A stretch of 6,276 nt of DNA. Source: Rhodospirillaceae bacterium UBA3470. GTDB taxonomy: Bacteria; Pseudomonadota; Alphaproteobacteria; Rhodospirillales; Casp-alpha2. A program made the translations under genes and the position numbers. Below the pieces are notes generated by a model that searched no databases, was not told the DNA's origin, and saw only the letters and a list, made by a program, of their open reading frames with translations. The stretch is taken from positions 783 to 7,058 of the forward strand of contig DFRF01000096.1 of NCBI GenBank assembly GCA_002378125.1, read 5' to 3'. Shown one piece after another: positions 1-6,276 of the stretch; the stretch's first letter is position 1, and each line of letters opens with the position of its first letter.

Positions 1-308
1 ATGGGTCCCGGTGGCACCTGAAGCCCCCCCCGCGCCATCAGCCAGCCCCCCAGCAACGTCTCCGCCAGGGGCACGGGAACGGCGTGGCGACCCGCGACAT
101 ATAAGATATCGAAGCCGTCACTAATCGCAGCGCCTGCACCACCATGATCCTCATGGACCCAGGCTAGGGTCAGCCCCGCTTCCTCCAGCGCATTCCACAG
201 CGCTGTCTTCCAGCTGTCGTCGACGGCGGCGATAACTGCCTGCGGATCGGCCAGTTCCTGAAAAATTCGGGCCGTTGTATCGATGATCAGGGTATCGGTG
301 TCGCTCAT
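1..308 (-). CDS. Acyl-CoA dehydrogenase family protein, N-terminal part (cut by left edge)
   Basis: Reading leftward from an ATG at 308-306 there is an open frame of 102 complete codons with no stop before the window edge, so only the N-terminal part is present. The protein begins MSDTDTLIIDTTARIFQEL and contains LWNALEEAGLTLAWV (about residues 37-51), then EDHGGAGAAISDGFDIL and HAVPVPLAETLLGGWLMAR (about 75-93). This order is typical of the all-helical N-terminal domain of acyl-CoA dehydrogenases, cytoplasmic flavoenzymes that oxidise acyl-CoA to enoyl-CoA and pass electrons to electron-transfer flavoprotein. The FAD-binding middle domain and the catalytic glutamate lie outside the window, so activity and substrate cannot be judged. 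The start is chosen by resemblance to family N-termini. No good Shine-Dalgarno sequence lies just upstream; the nearest purine run, GAGGG, is over 20 bases away. It follows the FAD-linked dehydrogenase gene on the same strand after 67 bases, which suggests but does not prove co-transcription. Confidence 0.85.
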   Translation of the reverse strand, partial: MSDTDTLIIDTTARIFQELADPQAVIAAVDDSWKTALWNALEEAGLTLAWVHEDHGGAGAAISDGFDILYVAGRHAVPVPLAETLLGGWLMARGGLQVPPGP

Positions 309-341
309 GGTCGGGCAAGATAGTCCGCATCCCTCGGCGGC

Positions 342-367
342 AAAACATCACCTTGTTTCAAAAGGTG
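342..367 (-). terminator. Weak hairpin plus T-run between the FAD dehydrogenase and acyl-CoA dehydrogenase genes
   Basis: On the minus strand CACCTT and AAGGTG form a perfect 6-bp stem around a 7-base loop (362-367 with 349-354). Three bases later comes a run of four T (345-342). The stem is short and only half GC and the T-run is short, so it would be at most a partial terminator between the two genes. It could equally be chance. Confidence 0.22.
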
Positions 368-375
368 GCTATGCG

Positions 376-1800
376 TCAGCCGACATTGATTACTTTGCCC
401 GGGTTCATAATATTAGCCGGATCGAAGGCCTGTTTGACCCGCGCCATGAGATCAATTTCGACGTCTGAGCGGTAGTGAGCTAGGTCACCCACTTTGTTGA
501 GACCGACGCCGTGTTCAGCGCTGAAGGTCCCACCCATAGCAATGGCTAGATCGTGAAGCTTGCGGTTTATGCCATTCTTGAGGGCCAGGAACGCATCGCG
601 ACCCATATCGTTTGGCTGCAGCACATTGAAGTGCAGATTGCCATCTCCCATATGACCAAAAGGCAACAATCGTGCGCCAGGAATGGTTTGGGTCACAATG
701 GATCCTCCCTGGGCCACATATTCGGGAACCCTGGAAATAGGAATAGAGACGTCGTGCTTGATCACCATGGCTTCCATGCTTTGGGCTTCCGGCAGACCCT
801 CGCGCACGTTCCACAGGTTGGCAGCCTGCTGACCGCTTTCGGCCATGACAGCGTCGGTGACAATACCGTCTTCAAAGGCTTCACCGAGCCCCTTTTCTAC
901 GGCTTCACGGACCGCTGCCTCGTTGTCATAGCAGGCAGCCTCCATGAGTGAATATAGTGAATGGGCATCAGTAAAAGGATTGTGTGCATCATCAATGTGG
1001 TCGACAGTGATCTCCATACCCAGGTCCGTGAATACCTCGAAGGCAATCAAGGATCCGGATAGGCGCCCGCGCATAATCCGGAACAATTTTAGGAGGTCTT
1101 CCCAGTTTTTCGCAGTTGCCATGGCCGTGACCCGGTCTCTTGGCGCTGGCACCAATGAGAGGACCGCTGCCGTGATAACGCCAAGTGTTCCCTCCGCGCC
1201 GATAAACAGCTGTTTAAGATCGTAACCGGTGTTGTCCTTCCGGAGCCCACGAAGGCCGTCCCACACGCGCCCGTCAGGCAGGACCACTTCTAGACCCAAG
1301 ACCTGCTCACGGGTATTCCCATATCGGACCGTATTGTTGCCGCCGGCGTTGGTCGCGATATTGCCACCGATGCAGCAACTTCCCTCAGATGCTAGCGTCA
1401 GCGGAAACAGGAACCCGGCAGCGGATGCCGTCGCCTGAACGTCCGCTAACAGACAGCCCGCTTCCACAGTTAGTGTGGCGTTATCAGCATCCAATTCGCG
1501 GACATTATTGAGGCGCTCAGTGCTCAGGACGATTCCGCCATCTGGAACCGCACCACCAACCATGCCCGTGTTGCCGCCTTGGGGCGTGATAGAGATTCCA
1601 GCGTTGTGACAGATGTAGATTACTTGAGCTACCTGTTCGGTGGTGCTTGGACGGACCACCATCTGGCATGTCCCTTCCAAGATTTTCAGCCACTCATTAA
1701 CATAGGGTTCCACGTCGGCGGCGTCGGCCAGCCAACCGTTATCGCCAACGACCTCTTTAATCGCAGTAATTGCGGCTTGCCCGTCCAAGGTATTCCTCAC
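376..1800 (-). CDS. FAD-linked 2-hydroxyacid dehydrogenase (D-2-hydroxyglutarate / D-lactate dehydrogenase family)
   Basis: This 474-residue protein is full length for the GlcD/D2HGDH group, which oxidises a D-2-hydroxyacid to the 2-oxoacid and passes electrons via FAD to an acceptor such as ETF or quinone. The N-terminal FAD-binding domain (about 40-220) shows PQGGNTGMVGG (73-83), GSCCIGGNIATNAGGNN (140-156) and KDNTGYDLKQLFIGAEGT (188-205). The C-terminal FAD-oxidase domain carries NVREGLPEA (331-339), KHDVSIPIS (348-356), the metal-site motif GHMGDGNLHFN (382-392, with H383, H390 and N392), EHGVG (429-433) and the terminal DPANIMNPGKV (460-470). No signal peptide or membrane segment is visible. 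An in-frame TAG at 1815-1813 limits the start. GTG at 1800 is taken, with AGGG about 10 bases upstream; a TTG four codons later has GAGGA only 5 bases ahead and is an alternative. Substrate identity is uncertain; the family assignment is firm. It lies between an unknown small gene and an acyl-CoA dehydrogenase on the same strand. Confidence 0.93.
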   Translation of the reverse strand: MRNTLDGQAAITAIKEVVGDNGWLADAADVEPYVNEWLKILEGTCQMVVRPSTTEQVAQVIYICHNAGISITPQGGNTGMVGGAVPDGGIVLSTERLNNVRELDADNATLTVEAGCLLADVQATASAAGFLFPLTLASEGSCCIGGNIATNAGGNNTVRYGNTREQVLGLEVVLPDGRVWDGLRGLRKDNTGYDLKQLFIGAEGTLGVITAAVLSLVPAPRDRVTAMATAKNWEDLLKLFRIMRGRLSGSLIAFEVFTDLGMEITVDHIDDAHNPFTDAHSLYSLMEAACYDNEAAVREAVEKGLGEAFEDGIVTDAVMAESGQQAANLWNVREGLPEAQSMEAMVIKHDVSIPISRVPEYVAQGGSIVTQTIPGARLLPFGHMGDGNLHFNVLQPNDMGRDAFLALKNGINRKLHDLAIAMGGTFSAEHGVGLNKVGDLAHYRSDVEIDLMARVKQAFDPANIMNPGKVINVG

Positions 1801-1821
1801 AATCTCGGGTCCCTACCCTGA

Positions 1822-1863
1822 TGAGAAAGAGTATCTCAATGCCACCATATATGCGGCACCGCA
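1822..1863. repeat. Two short inverted repeats ahead of the FAD dehydrogenase gene
   Basis: In the 126-base gap before the GTG at 1800 there is TGAGA/TCTCA (1822-1826 with 1834-1838, 7-base loop) and a near-contiguous palindrome TGCGG-CA-CCGCA (1852-1863). The second has too small a centre to make a good full-length RNA hairpin, so if it matters it would be as a protein-binding DNA palindrome. No convincing sigma70-type promoter was found beside them, and chance cannot be excluded. Confidence 0.2.
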
Positions 1864-1926
1864 AGTCTTGCCCGCAACCGACTGAAGATGCGGACTTAGC
1901 TGGTGTCACACGGCATCTAGGACACT

Positions 1927-2328
1927 CTACGCGCCACCGTCTGATGCTCCGTCCTGAGCCCCACTCACTTGCAACCACGTCGTTGTGAATGCTTCGATAG
2001 CGGCTCGCGCCGGCTCTGCCATAGGCCCGGCGATCTCCGCACGGATATAGATTATGACCAGGGTCATAGCGCTCAGTCCCACCTGGTCGTTTTTGCGCCG
2101 CGTCTCCTTATGGATGCTTCGGAAGTCATAGTGTGCCCGCTTCAGATCGATGGGTTCCGTCCCGTAGCGCGTGTAGGCGCGATCAATGTATTTGGTGATA
2201 GTCTCCGCCATAGCTCGCAAGCGCACAGGCGCATAGAGCTTTTCCGCCTCAGCAATGATAGTTGGCGCGTCGCGATTGAGCTGTTTCGACTCGCGTTCTG
2301 TCTTGTCGCCGAATAAACCAAAAATCAT
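1927..2328 (-). CDS. Hypothetical protein, 133 residues, unrecognised
   Basis: A complete frame from ATG (2328-2326) to TAG (1929-1927) encodes a protein I do not recognise. It begins MIFGLFGDKTERESKQ and is rich in charged, probably helical sequence (about 10-82), including KYIDRAYTRYGTEPIDLKRA (46-65) and HKETRRKNDQ (73-82). A more hydrophobic stretch follows, VGLSAMTLVIIYIRAEIAG (83-101); it holds an Arg and a Glu and is better read as a buried or amphipathic helix than a membrane span. The tail is Gly/Asp/Ser/Ala-rich. There is no signal peptide, no cysteine or histidine cluster, and no catalytic motif I can name. AAAAGGTAGGG lies about 6-16 bases before the ATG and could serve as ribosome-binding site. 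Support for it being real: it fills the gap between good genes, its product has balanced composition, and it starts at a divergent intergenic region. It may head the minus-strand group with the FAD dehydrogenase. Confidence 0.7.
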   Translation of the reverse strand: MIFGLFGDKTERESKQLNRDAPTIIAEAEKLYAPVRLRAMAETITKYIDRAYTRYGTEPIDLKRAHYDFRSIHKETRRKNDQVGLSAMTLVIIYIRAEIAGPMAEPARAAIEAFTTTWLQVSGAQDGASDGGA

Positions 2329-2426
2329 CCTTGCCCTACCTTTTCTAGGCCCATCGGCTTGGCCGACGGATGGGCATCATATAGGGTCTGGCTCAATAGG
2401 GAAACGGCAGACACCAAGGGGGCATC
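2329..2426. promoter_or_regulatory. Divergent intergenic region with imperfect palindrome (2349-2375)
   Basis: These 98 bases separate the 5' ends of the unknown minus-strand gene and the RraA-like plus-strand gene, so they must hold both sets of expression signals. A 7-bp inverted repeat, GCCCATC/GATGGGC (2349-2355 and 2369-2375), encloses a smaller GGC/GCC stem. On the minus strand TATGAT (2381-2376), a five-of-six match to the -10 consensus, directly abuts the palindrome, which would put the palindrome over the start of transcription as an operator might be. No strong -35 box accompanies it. Plus-strand signals are weaker (TATAGG at 2380-2385). Neither arm is followed by a T-run, so it is not a terminator. 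Confidence 0.4.
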
Positions 2427-3089
2427 ATGCCAATCCAACGATATCGTCCGAACTACGCAAAGTTGACGGGAGACCAACTAGCACCGTGGCGCAATGTGCC
2501 GCCAGCTATTGTTTCCGACATGATGAACCGCACCCAGGTCATGGACGGCCGCATCAAACCCATCCAGGATGGCATAAGCGTCTGCGGCCAGGCCCGCACG
2601 GTCGACGTCATGGTTGGTGACAACGGCGCCCCGCACATGCTGATTGGCCTGATGGAACCAGGTGAGATCATGGTTATCAACGCAGGCGGATTCCTAGGAA
2701 CGGCCGTCTGGGGCGGCATTATGACCCGCGCCGCGATGCAGCGTGAGATCGGCGGGATTGTCGTCGATGGAGCTGTTCGTGATGTCGCCGAAATCCGAGA
2801 ACTAGGTTTTCCCGTCTTCACCGCCGGCATCGTGCCGGCGGGGCCGCACAAGGGCTATGGCGGCATCATCGACGGGACCATCTCCTGTGCCGGCTGTCCG
2901 GTAAAGTCTGGTGACATCGTCATTGGTGATGACGACGGTGTTGCCGTGGTGCCGCTGGAACGCCAAGAGAACCTGTTAGTGAAGTCTCAGGAGAAGATGG
3001 CCCAGGAGAACGAGACCAACGCCGACACGGCCAAAGGCGCGCTCCCCGGCGACCGTCTCGGACTTGGCGAAGCCGAGTGGCTGGAATAG
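2427..3089 (+). CDS. RraA-like protein / 4-hydroxy-4-methyl-2-oxoglutarate aldolase family
   Basis: The 220-residue product belongs to the RraA-like fold family, often mislabelled dimethylmenaquinone methyltransferase. Characterised members are class II HMG/CHA aldolases and oxaloacetate decarboxylases, or the RNase E regulator RraA. Supporting sequence: VSDMMNRTQVMDG (29-41), CGQARTV (53-59), INAGGFLGTAVWGGIMTRAA (84-103), the core VVDGAVRDVAEIRELGFPVF (112-131) with the metal/pyruvate-site pair R118-D119, AGPHKGYGG (138-146) and SGDIVIGDDDGVAVVP (161-176). The C-terminal tail is acidic and helical. The acidic residue expected 21 positions before R118 is Gly97, which makes canonical aldolase chemistry uncertain. 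It is probably a cytoplasmic oligomer, as the family is. AAGGGGG (2416-2422) four bases before the ATG is a good ribosome-binding site and fixes the start. The next gene on this strand is 240 bases away, so it is probably transcribed alone. A role in 2-oxoacid metabolism is likelier than RNase E control, but this is inference. Confidence 0.9.
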   Translation: MPIQRYRPNYAKLTGDQLAPWRNVPPAIVSDMMNRTQVMDGRIKPIQDGISVCGQARTVDVMVGDNGAPHMLIGLMEPGEIMVINAGGFLGTAVWGGIMTRAAMQREIGGIVVDGAVRDVAEIRELGFPVFTAGIVPAGPHKGYGGIIDGTISCAGCPVKSGDIVIGDDDGVAVVPLERQENLLVKSQEKMAQENETNADTAKGALPGDRLGLGEAEWLE

Positions 3090-3329
3090 CGCATATATTT
3101 TTGGCTCGTCAATAATCCAGGTTTTTGCCTCGGCGGTAGTTAACCAACTCAGAATCACGACAACTTCTAGACCGCATCAGAGATGCCGAAGGCACCAATT
3201 AGGAAGGGTCCAGTTGCGACCTGGATACCGCATAGTTCCTAGAATTTGAGGAACTTCTGGACGCCATCGTGACCATCTGGGAAAGCCCCGGGGATTGATT
3301 CGTCGTCGTCGAAGCGGTAATCAGGGGTT
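3090..3329. other. Intergenic region with tandem inverted repeats before the aminopeptidase gene
   Basis: No gene or clear promoter is visible in these 240 bases. They hold a perfect 7-bp inverted repeat, AGTTCCT/AGGAACT (3234-3240 and 3249-3255, 8-base loop). Just before it is a smaller one, TCCAG/CTGGA (3209-3213 and 3221-3225). GTCCAG at 3208-3213 could pair instead with CTGGAC at 3257-3262, enclosing the other hairpin. None is followed by a T-run, so they do not look like terminators for the RraA-like gene. A 20-codon coding-like stretch ends at 3298 but has stops on both sides in frame. Confidence 0.4.
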
Positions 3330-4712
<1,383 letters not shown>

Positions 4713-4980
4713 ATAGAGAGATTATTGAGACCTGCCAGCAACACTCACATGGAACTCAAACCGGACGATCACATGGGTCGTTAATCTCCTAATAAAACTG
4801 TCACTGGCTAGACACATCCGGCGAAATCGACAAACGCAGCATTCTGGTTCATTGCTTGGTGTTCGATCTCACATTGTTCGCAAGCGTAGCAAGCTTCTCT
4901 TACGCGCTGTGCAATAGGAGGAGGGTGTTGCCGACAGAATTACCCGATCGCATTAGGACACGATGGGTTTACCAAAAAAA
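4713..4980. other. Convergent intergenic region, no gene seen
   Basis: These 268 bases lie between the 3' ends of the aminopeptidase (plus) and the NDUFA9-like gene (minus). I found no convincing stem plus T-run for the aminopeptidase transcript. The A7 tract at 4974-4980 is the T-run of the minus-strand gene's probable terminator. A Shine-Dalgarno-like purine run, AGGAGGAGGG (4916-4925), is followed by TTG at 4928, but the resulting frame runs antisense into the next gene and is not called. No other repeat or motif stood out. Confidence 0.5.
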
Positions 4981-5008
4981 TCAACCGTGGGCTTTACTTC
5001 GCACTGGT
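4974..5008 (-). terminator. Probable intrinsic terminator of the NDUFA9-like gene, overlapping its stop codon
   Basis: On the minus strand ACC-A-GTG (5008-5002) can pair with CACGGT (4989-4984), giving a 6-bp stem with one bulged A and a 12-base loop. The TGA stop codon (4983-4981) and then seven T (4980-4974) follow. The T-run is strong but the stem is modest and lies within the last codons of the gene, so this is a moderate call. Confidence 0.4.
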
Positions 5009-6024
5009 GTCCGAAAGCGATGCAGGTATGTAGGTAGGACTGCTTCCGCAGGCGTGGGCTGCAGGTCAAGCGCCGTCAAACCTTGTGCGTCCTCCGAGAG
5101 CACATTATCACGCTTCATCAAAGCCACCTGATCCGGGGTCAACAACGGTTTTGGCAGAAATTGAAGCAACAAGGCTTCGAACGAAGCCACAATCAACGGC
5201 ATAGGTAATAATAGCCTCTTTCGCTCGGTCACCCTCAATATCAGCTCCATAAGTTCTTTGAACGAATAGACCTGGGGCCCCCCCAATTCATAGGTCTCAC
5301 CGCACGTTTCGGGCCTAGATATGCTATCGAACATGGCCTGCGCTACGTCGCCGACGTAAACGGGTTGGAACTTACAGCCGCCGTCGCCGAACCAATCTAT
5401 ACCAAACCCGTCTGCACCGCCCAGCGATACCTTAGGCATGAGCGGGGCGCCCATGACCGGCAAAGCCGGGAGAACCCGCATCATACCGGCAAACATGTTG
5501 AAGAAATTGTCTTCGGGTCCAAAAATCACGCTCGGTCGGAAAATGGTCGCTCTTGGGAAAACGGCCTTAACCGCCTCTTCACCCGCATACTTCGTGCGGC
5601 CGTACAAAGCTAGTGACCCCGGGTCGGCACCCAACGCCGACATGTGCAAGAATCTGTCAGCGCCAGCCTCGGCGGCGGCCTTGGCAACGTTTGCCGATCC
5701 GTGTACGTGTATCCGCTCAAATGTCCGAAGTCCACGTTCATAGAGAATACCGACTAAATTAACCACCACATTGGCTCCATGAACAGCCGTTGCCACCTGA
5801 GCAGGATCGTTGATATCAATTTGCCAGGGGACAATTTGTCCAACATCGCCATAGGGTTTAAGGAACAAGGCCGCTTCCACGTCGCGAACGCCCACGCGCA
5901 CATCGGCGCCACTCTTTGCCAATAGGCGCACCAGGTGGCGGCCAACAAAACCCGAGCCCCCGATTACAGTGACGCGATCGGTGGATGAAAGCCCTTTCGT
6001 TGATGTCGATGAGAAGCCTGGCAT
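4981..6024 (-). CDS. Complex I NDUFA9-like NAD(P)-binding protein (atypical SDR)
   Basis: The 347-residue product is an atypical short-chain dehydrogenase of the NDUFA9-like group, related to the accessory subunit of respiratory complex I that binds NADPH without evident turnover. The Rossmann fold starts with VTVIGGSGFVGRHL (18-31; GxxGxxG at G22, G25, G28). VRVGVRD (42-48) has Arg after the second strand, which favours NADP. Then come NLVGILYERGLRTFERIHV (89-107), HMSALGADPGS (127-137), a YxxxK pair (Y141, K145), FRPSVIFGPEDNFFNMF (162-178), KFQPVYVGDVAQA (218-230) and YELGGPQVYSFKELM (245-259). The hydrophobic C-terminal segment ending FLPKPLLTPDQVALMKRDNV (289-308) is typical of the family. 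About 22 residues (193-214) appear inserted relative to the usual sequence. The start is supported by AGAGG 4 bases before the ATG. An older label would be NAD-dependent epimerase/dehydratase; a true sugar epimerase is less likely. It is transcribed divergently from the tRNA gene. Confidence 0.9.
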   Translation of the reverse strand: MPGFSSTSTKGLSSTDRVTVIGGSGFVGRHLVRLLAKSGADVRVGVRDVEAALFLKPYGDVGQIVPWQIDINDPAQVATAVHGANVVVNLVGILYERGLRTFERIHVHGSANVAKAAAEAGADRFLHMSALGADPGSLALYGRTKYAGEEAVKAVFPRATIFRPSVIFGPEDNFFNMFAGMMRVLPALPVMGAPLMPKVSLGGADGFGIDWFGDGGCKFQPVYVGDVAQAMFDSISRPETCGETYELGGPQVYSFKELMELILRVTERKRLLLPMPLIVASFEALLLQFLPKPLLTPDQVALMKRDNVLSEDAQGLTALDLQPTPAEAVLPTYLHRFRTPVRSKAHG

Positions 6025-6066
6025 TGTTCCTCTTCGCCGGGTCGACAGTCTGTTAGAACACTATTT

Positions 6067-6095
6067 GGATTACATGGCTTCTCAACCAGCGTCAA
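6067..6095 (-). promoter_or_regulatory. Possible promoter of the NDUFA9-like gene
   Basis: On the minus strand TTGACG (6095-6090) matches the -35 consensus at five of six bases. A 17-base spacer leads to TAATCC (6072-6067), a poor -10 box. The implied start of transcription near 6060 would leave a leader of about 36 bases holding the AGAGG ribosome-binding site. The weak -10 keeps confidence low. Confidence 0.3.
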
Positions 6096-6182
6096 CCGAG
6101 CTAACACCCGGTCAAGACGCGCAAAAAATCTTCCCGATACCAGCTATGCCTCATGTGTTGACAATACCTCCATGCCTCAATA

Positions 6183-6212
6183 TTGACAGTGCACGTTTCC
6201 AGTGAGTAATAG
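6183..6212 (+). promoter_or_regulatory. Probable promoter of tRNA-Leu
   Basis: A perfect -35 box TTGACA (6183-6188) is followed after 18 bases by TAATAG (6207-6212), a partial -10 match. Transcription would begin within a few bases of the mature tRNA 5' end at 6222, after a very short leader. A second perfect TTGACA lies 25 bases upstream (6158-6163) with TATTGA 17 bases beyond it; this could be a second weak start or coincidence. Confidence 0.45.
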
Positions 6213-6221
6213 AAATTAGGG

Positions 6222-6276
6222 GCCCAGGTGGCGGAATTGGTAGACGCGCAGGTTTCAGGTACCTGTGGCCGCAAGG
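6222..6276 (+). tRNA. tRNA-Leu, anticodon CAG (3' part beyond right edge)
   Basis: The first 55 bases of a leucine tRNA are present. The 5' acceptor strand GCCCAGG (6222-6228) and TG (positions 8-9) precede a D arm with GCG/CGC stem (6231-6233 and 6245-6247) and the AATTGGTAGA loop region. The anticodon arm is a 5-bp stem CAGGT/ACCTG (6249-6253 and 6261-6265) around the loop TTCAGGT, giving anticodon CAG at 6256-6258, which reads CUG codons. After it comes the start of a long class II variable arm (GCC-GCAA-GG), cut off at the window edge, as expected for tRNA-Leu. The sequence closely resembles E. coli tRNA-Leu(CAG) through the D arm. The T arm, 3' acceptor strand and CCA end are outside, so acceptor pairing cannot be checked. 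Confidence 0.95.

Noticed and set aside
553..951. Plus-strand frame of 132 codons inside the FAD dehydrogenase region
   Set aside because: Antisense shadow of the dehydrogenase, which carries all family motifs on the other strand.
1969..2316. Plus-strand frame of 115 codons opposite the unknown 133-residue gene
   Set aside because: The two frames compete. The minus-strand one has an ATG next to the divergent promoter region, a purine-rich leader and a better balanced product; the plus one is Arg/Leu/Cys-rich and ends inside the other.
2453..2851. Minus-strand frame of 132 codons opposite the RraA-like gene
   Set aside because: It is fully inside a well-supported gene, has low-complexity Pro/Ser/Thr/Met composition and lacks its own context.
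3207..3255. Hairpins after the RraA-like gene considered as its terminator
   Set aside because: They lie over 100 bases past the stop codon and neither is followed by a T-run.
5969..6205. Plus-strand frame of 78 codons overlapping the 5' end of the NDUFA9-like gene and the tRNA upstream region
   Set aside because: It begins inside the opposite gene, has no ribosome-binding site and runs across the promoter region; the composition is not protein-like.

Overview
The window reads as ordinary chromosomal housekeeping and catabolic sequence from an alphaproteobacterium, most likely Rhodospirillales-like. This rests on moderately high GC, a complex I NDUFA9-like atypical SDR (common in alphaproteobacteria), a shortened M17 aminopeptidase and an N-terminal acyl-CoA dehydrogenase fragment of the type seen in that group. 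It is inference from protein resemblance; there is no rRNA or other decisive marker.

Left part (1-2328, minus strand). Three genes run right to left: an unrecognised 133-residue protein (2328 to 1927), an FAD-linked 2-hydroxyacid dehydrogenase of the D-2-hydroxyglutarate/D-lactate dehydrogenase type (1800 to 376), and the first 102 codons of an acyl-CoA dehydrogenase that leaves the window at base 1. The gaps of 126 and 67 bases are larger than in a tight operon, and a weak hairpin plus T-run lies in the second gap. Middle (2329-4712, plus strand). A 98-base divergent intergenic region with a long imperfect palindrome leads to an RraA-like/HMG-aldolase-family gene (2427-3089). After a 240-base gap comes an M17 leucyl-aminopeptidase-family gene (3330-4712) with a complete set of metal and catalytic residues.

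Right part (4713-6276). A 268-base convergent gap separates the peptidase from a minus-strand NDUFA9-like NAD(P)-binding protein (6024 to 4981), which ends in a plausible intrinsic terminator. It is divergent from a tRNA-Leu(CAG) gene that starts at 6222 and is cut by the right edge within its variable arm.

The genes do not form one evident pathway. The two flavoenzymes on the left could act together in organic-acid or acyl-CoA oxidation, feeding electrons to the respiratory chain, but that is only a contextual guess. I saw no mobile element, CRISPR array, phage gene or toxin-antitoxin pair, and nothing that amounts to a new system. The observations most worth a second look are a missing acidic residue in the RraA-like protein, an insertion of about 22 residues in the NDUFA9-like protein, the unknown 133-residue gene, and several inverted repeats in the intergenic regions.
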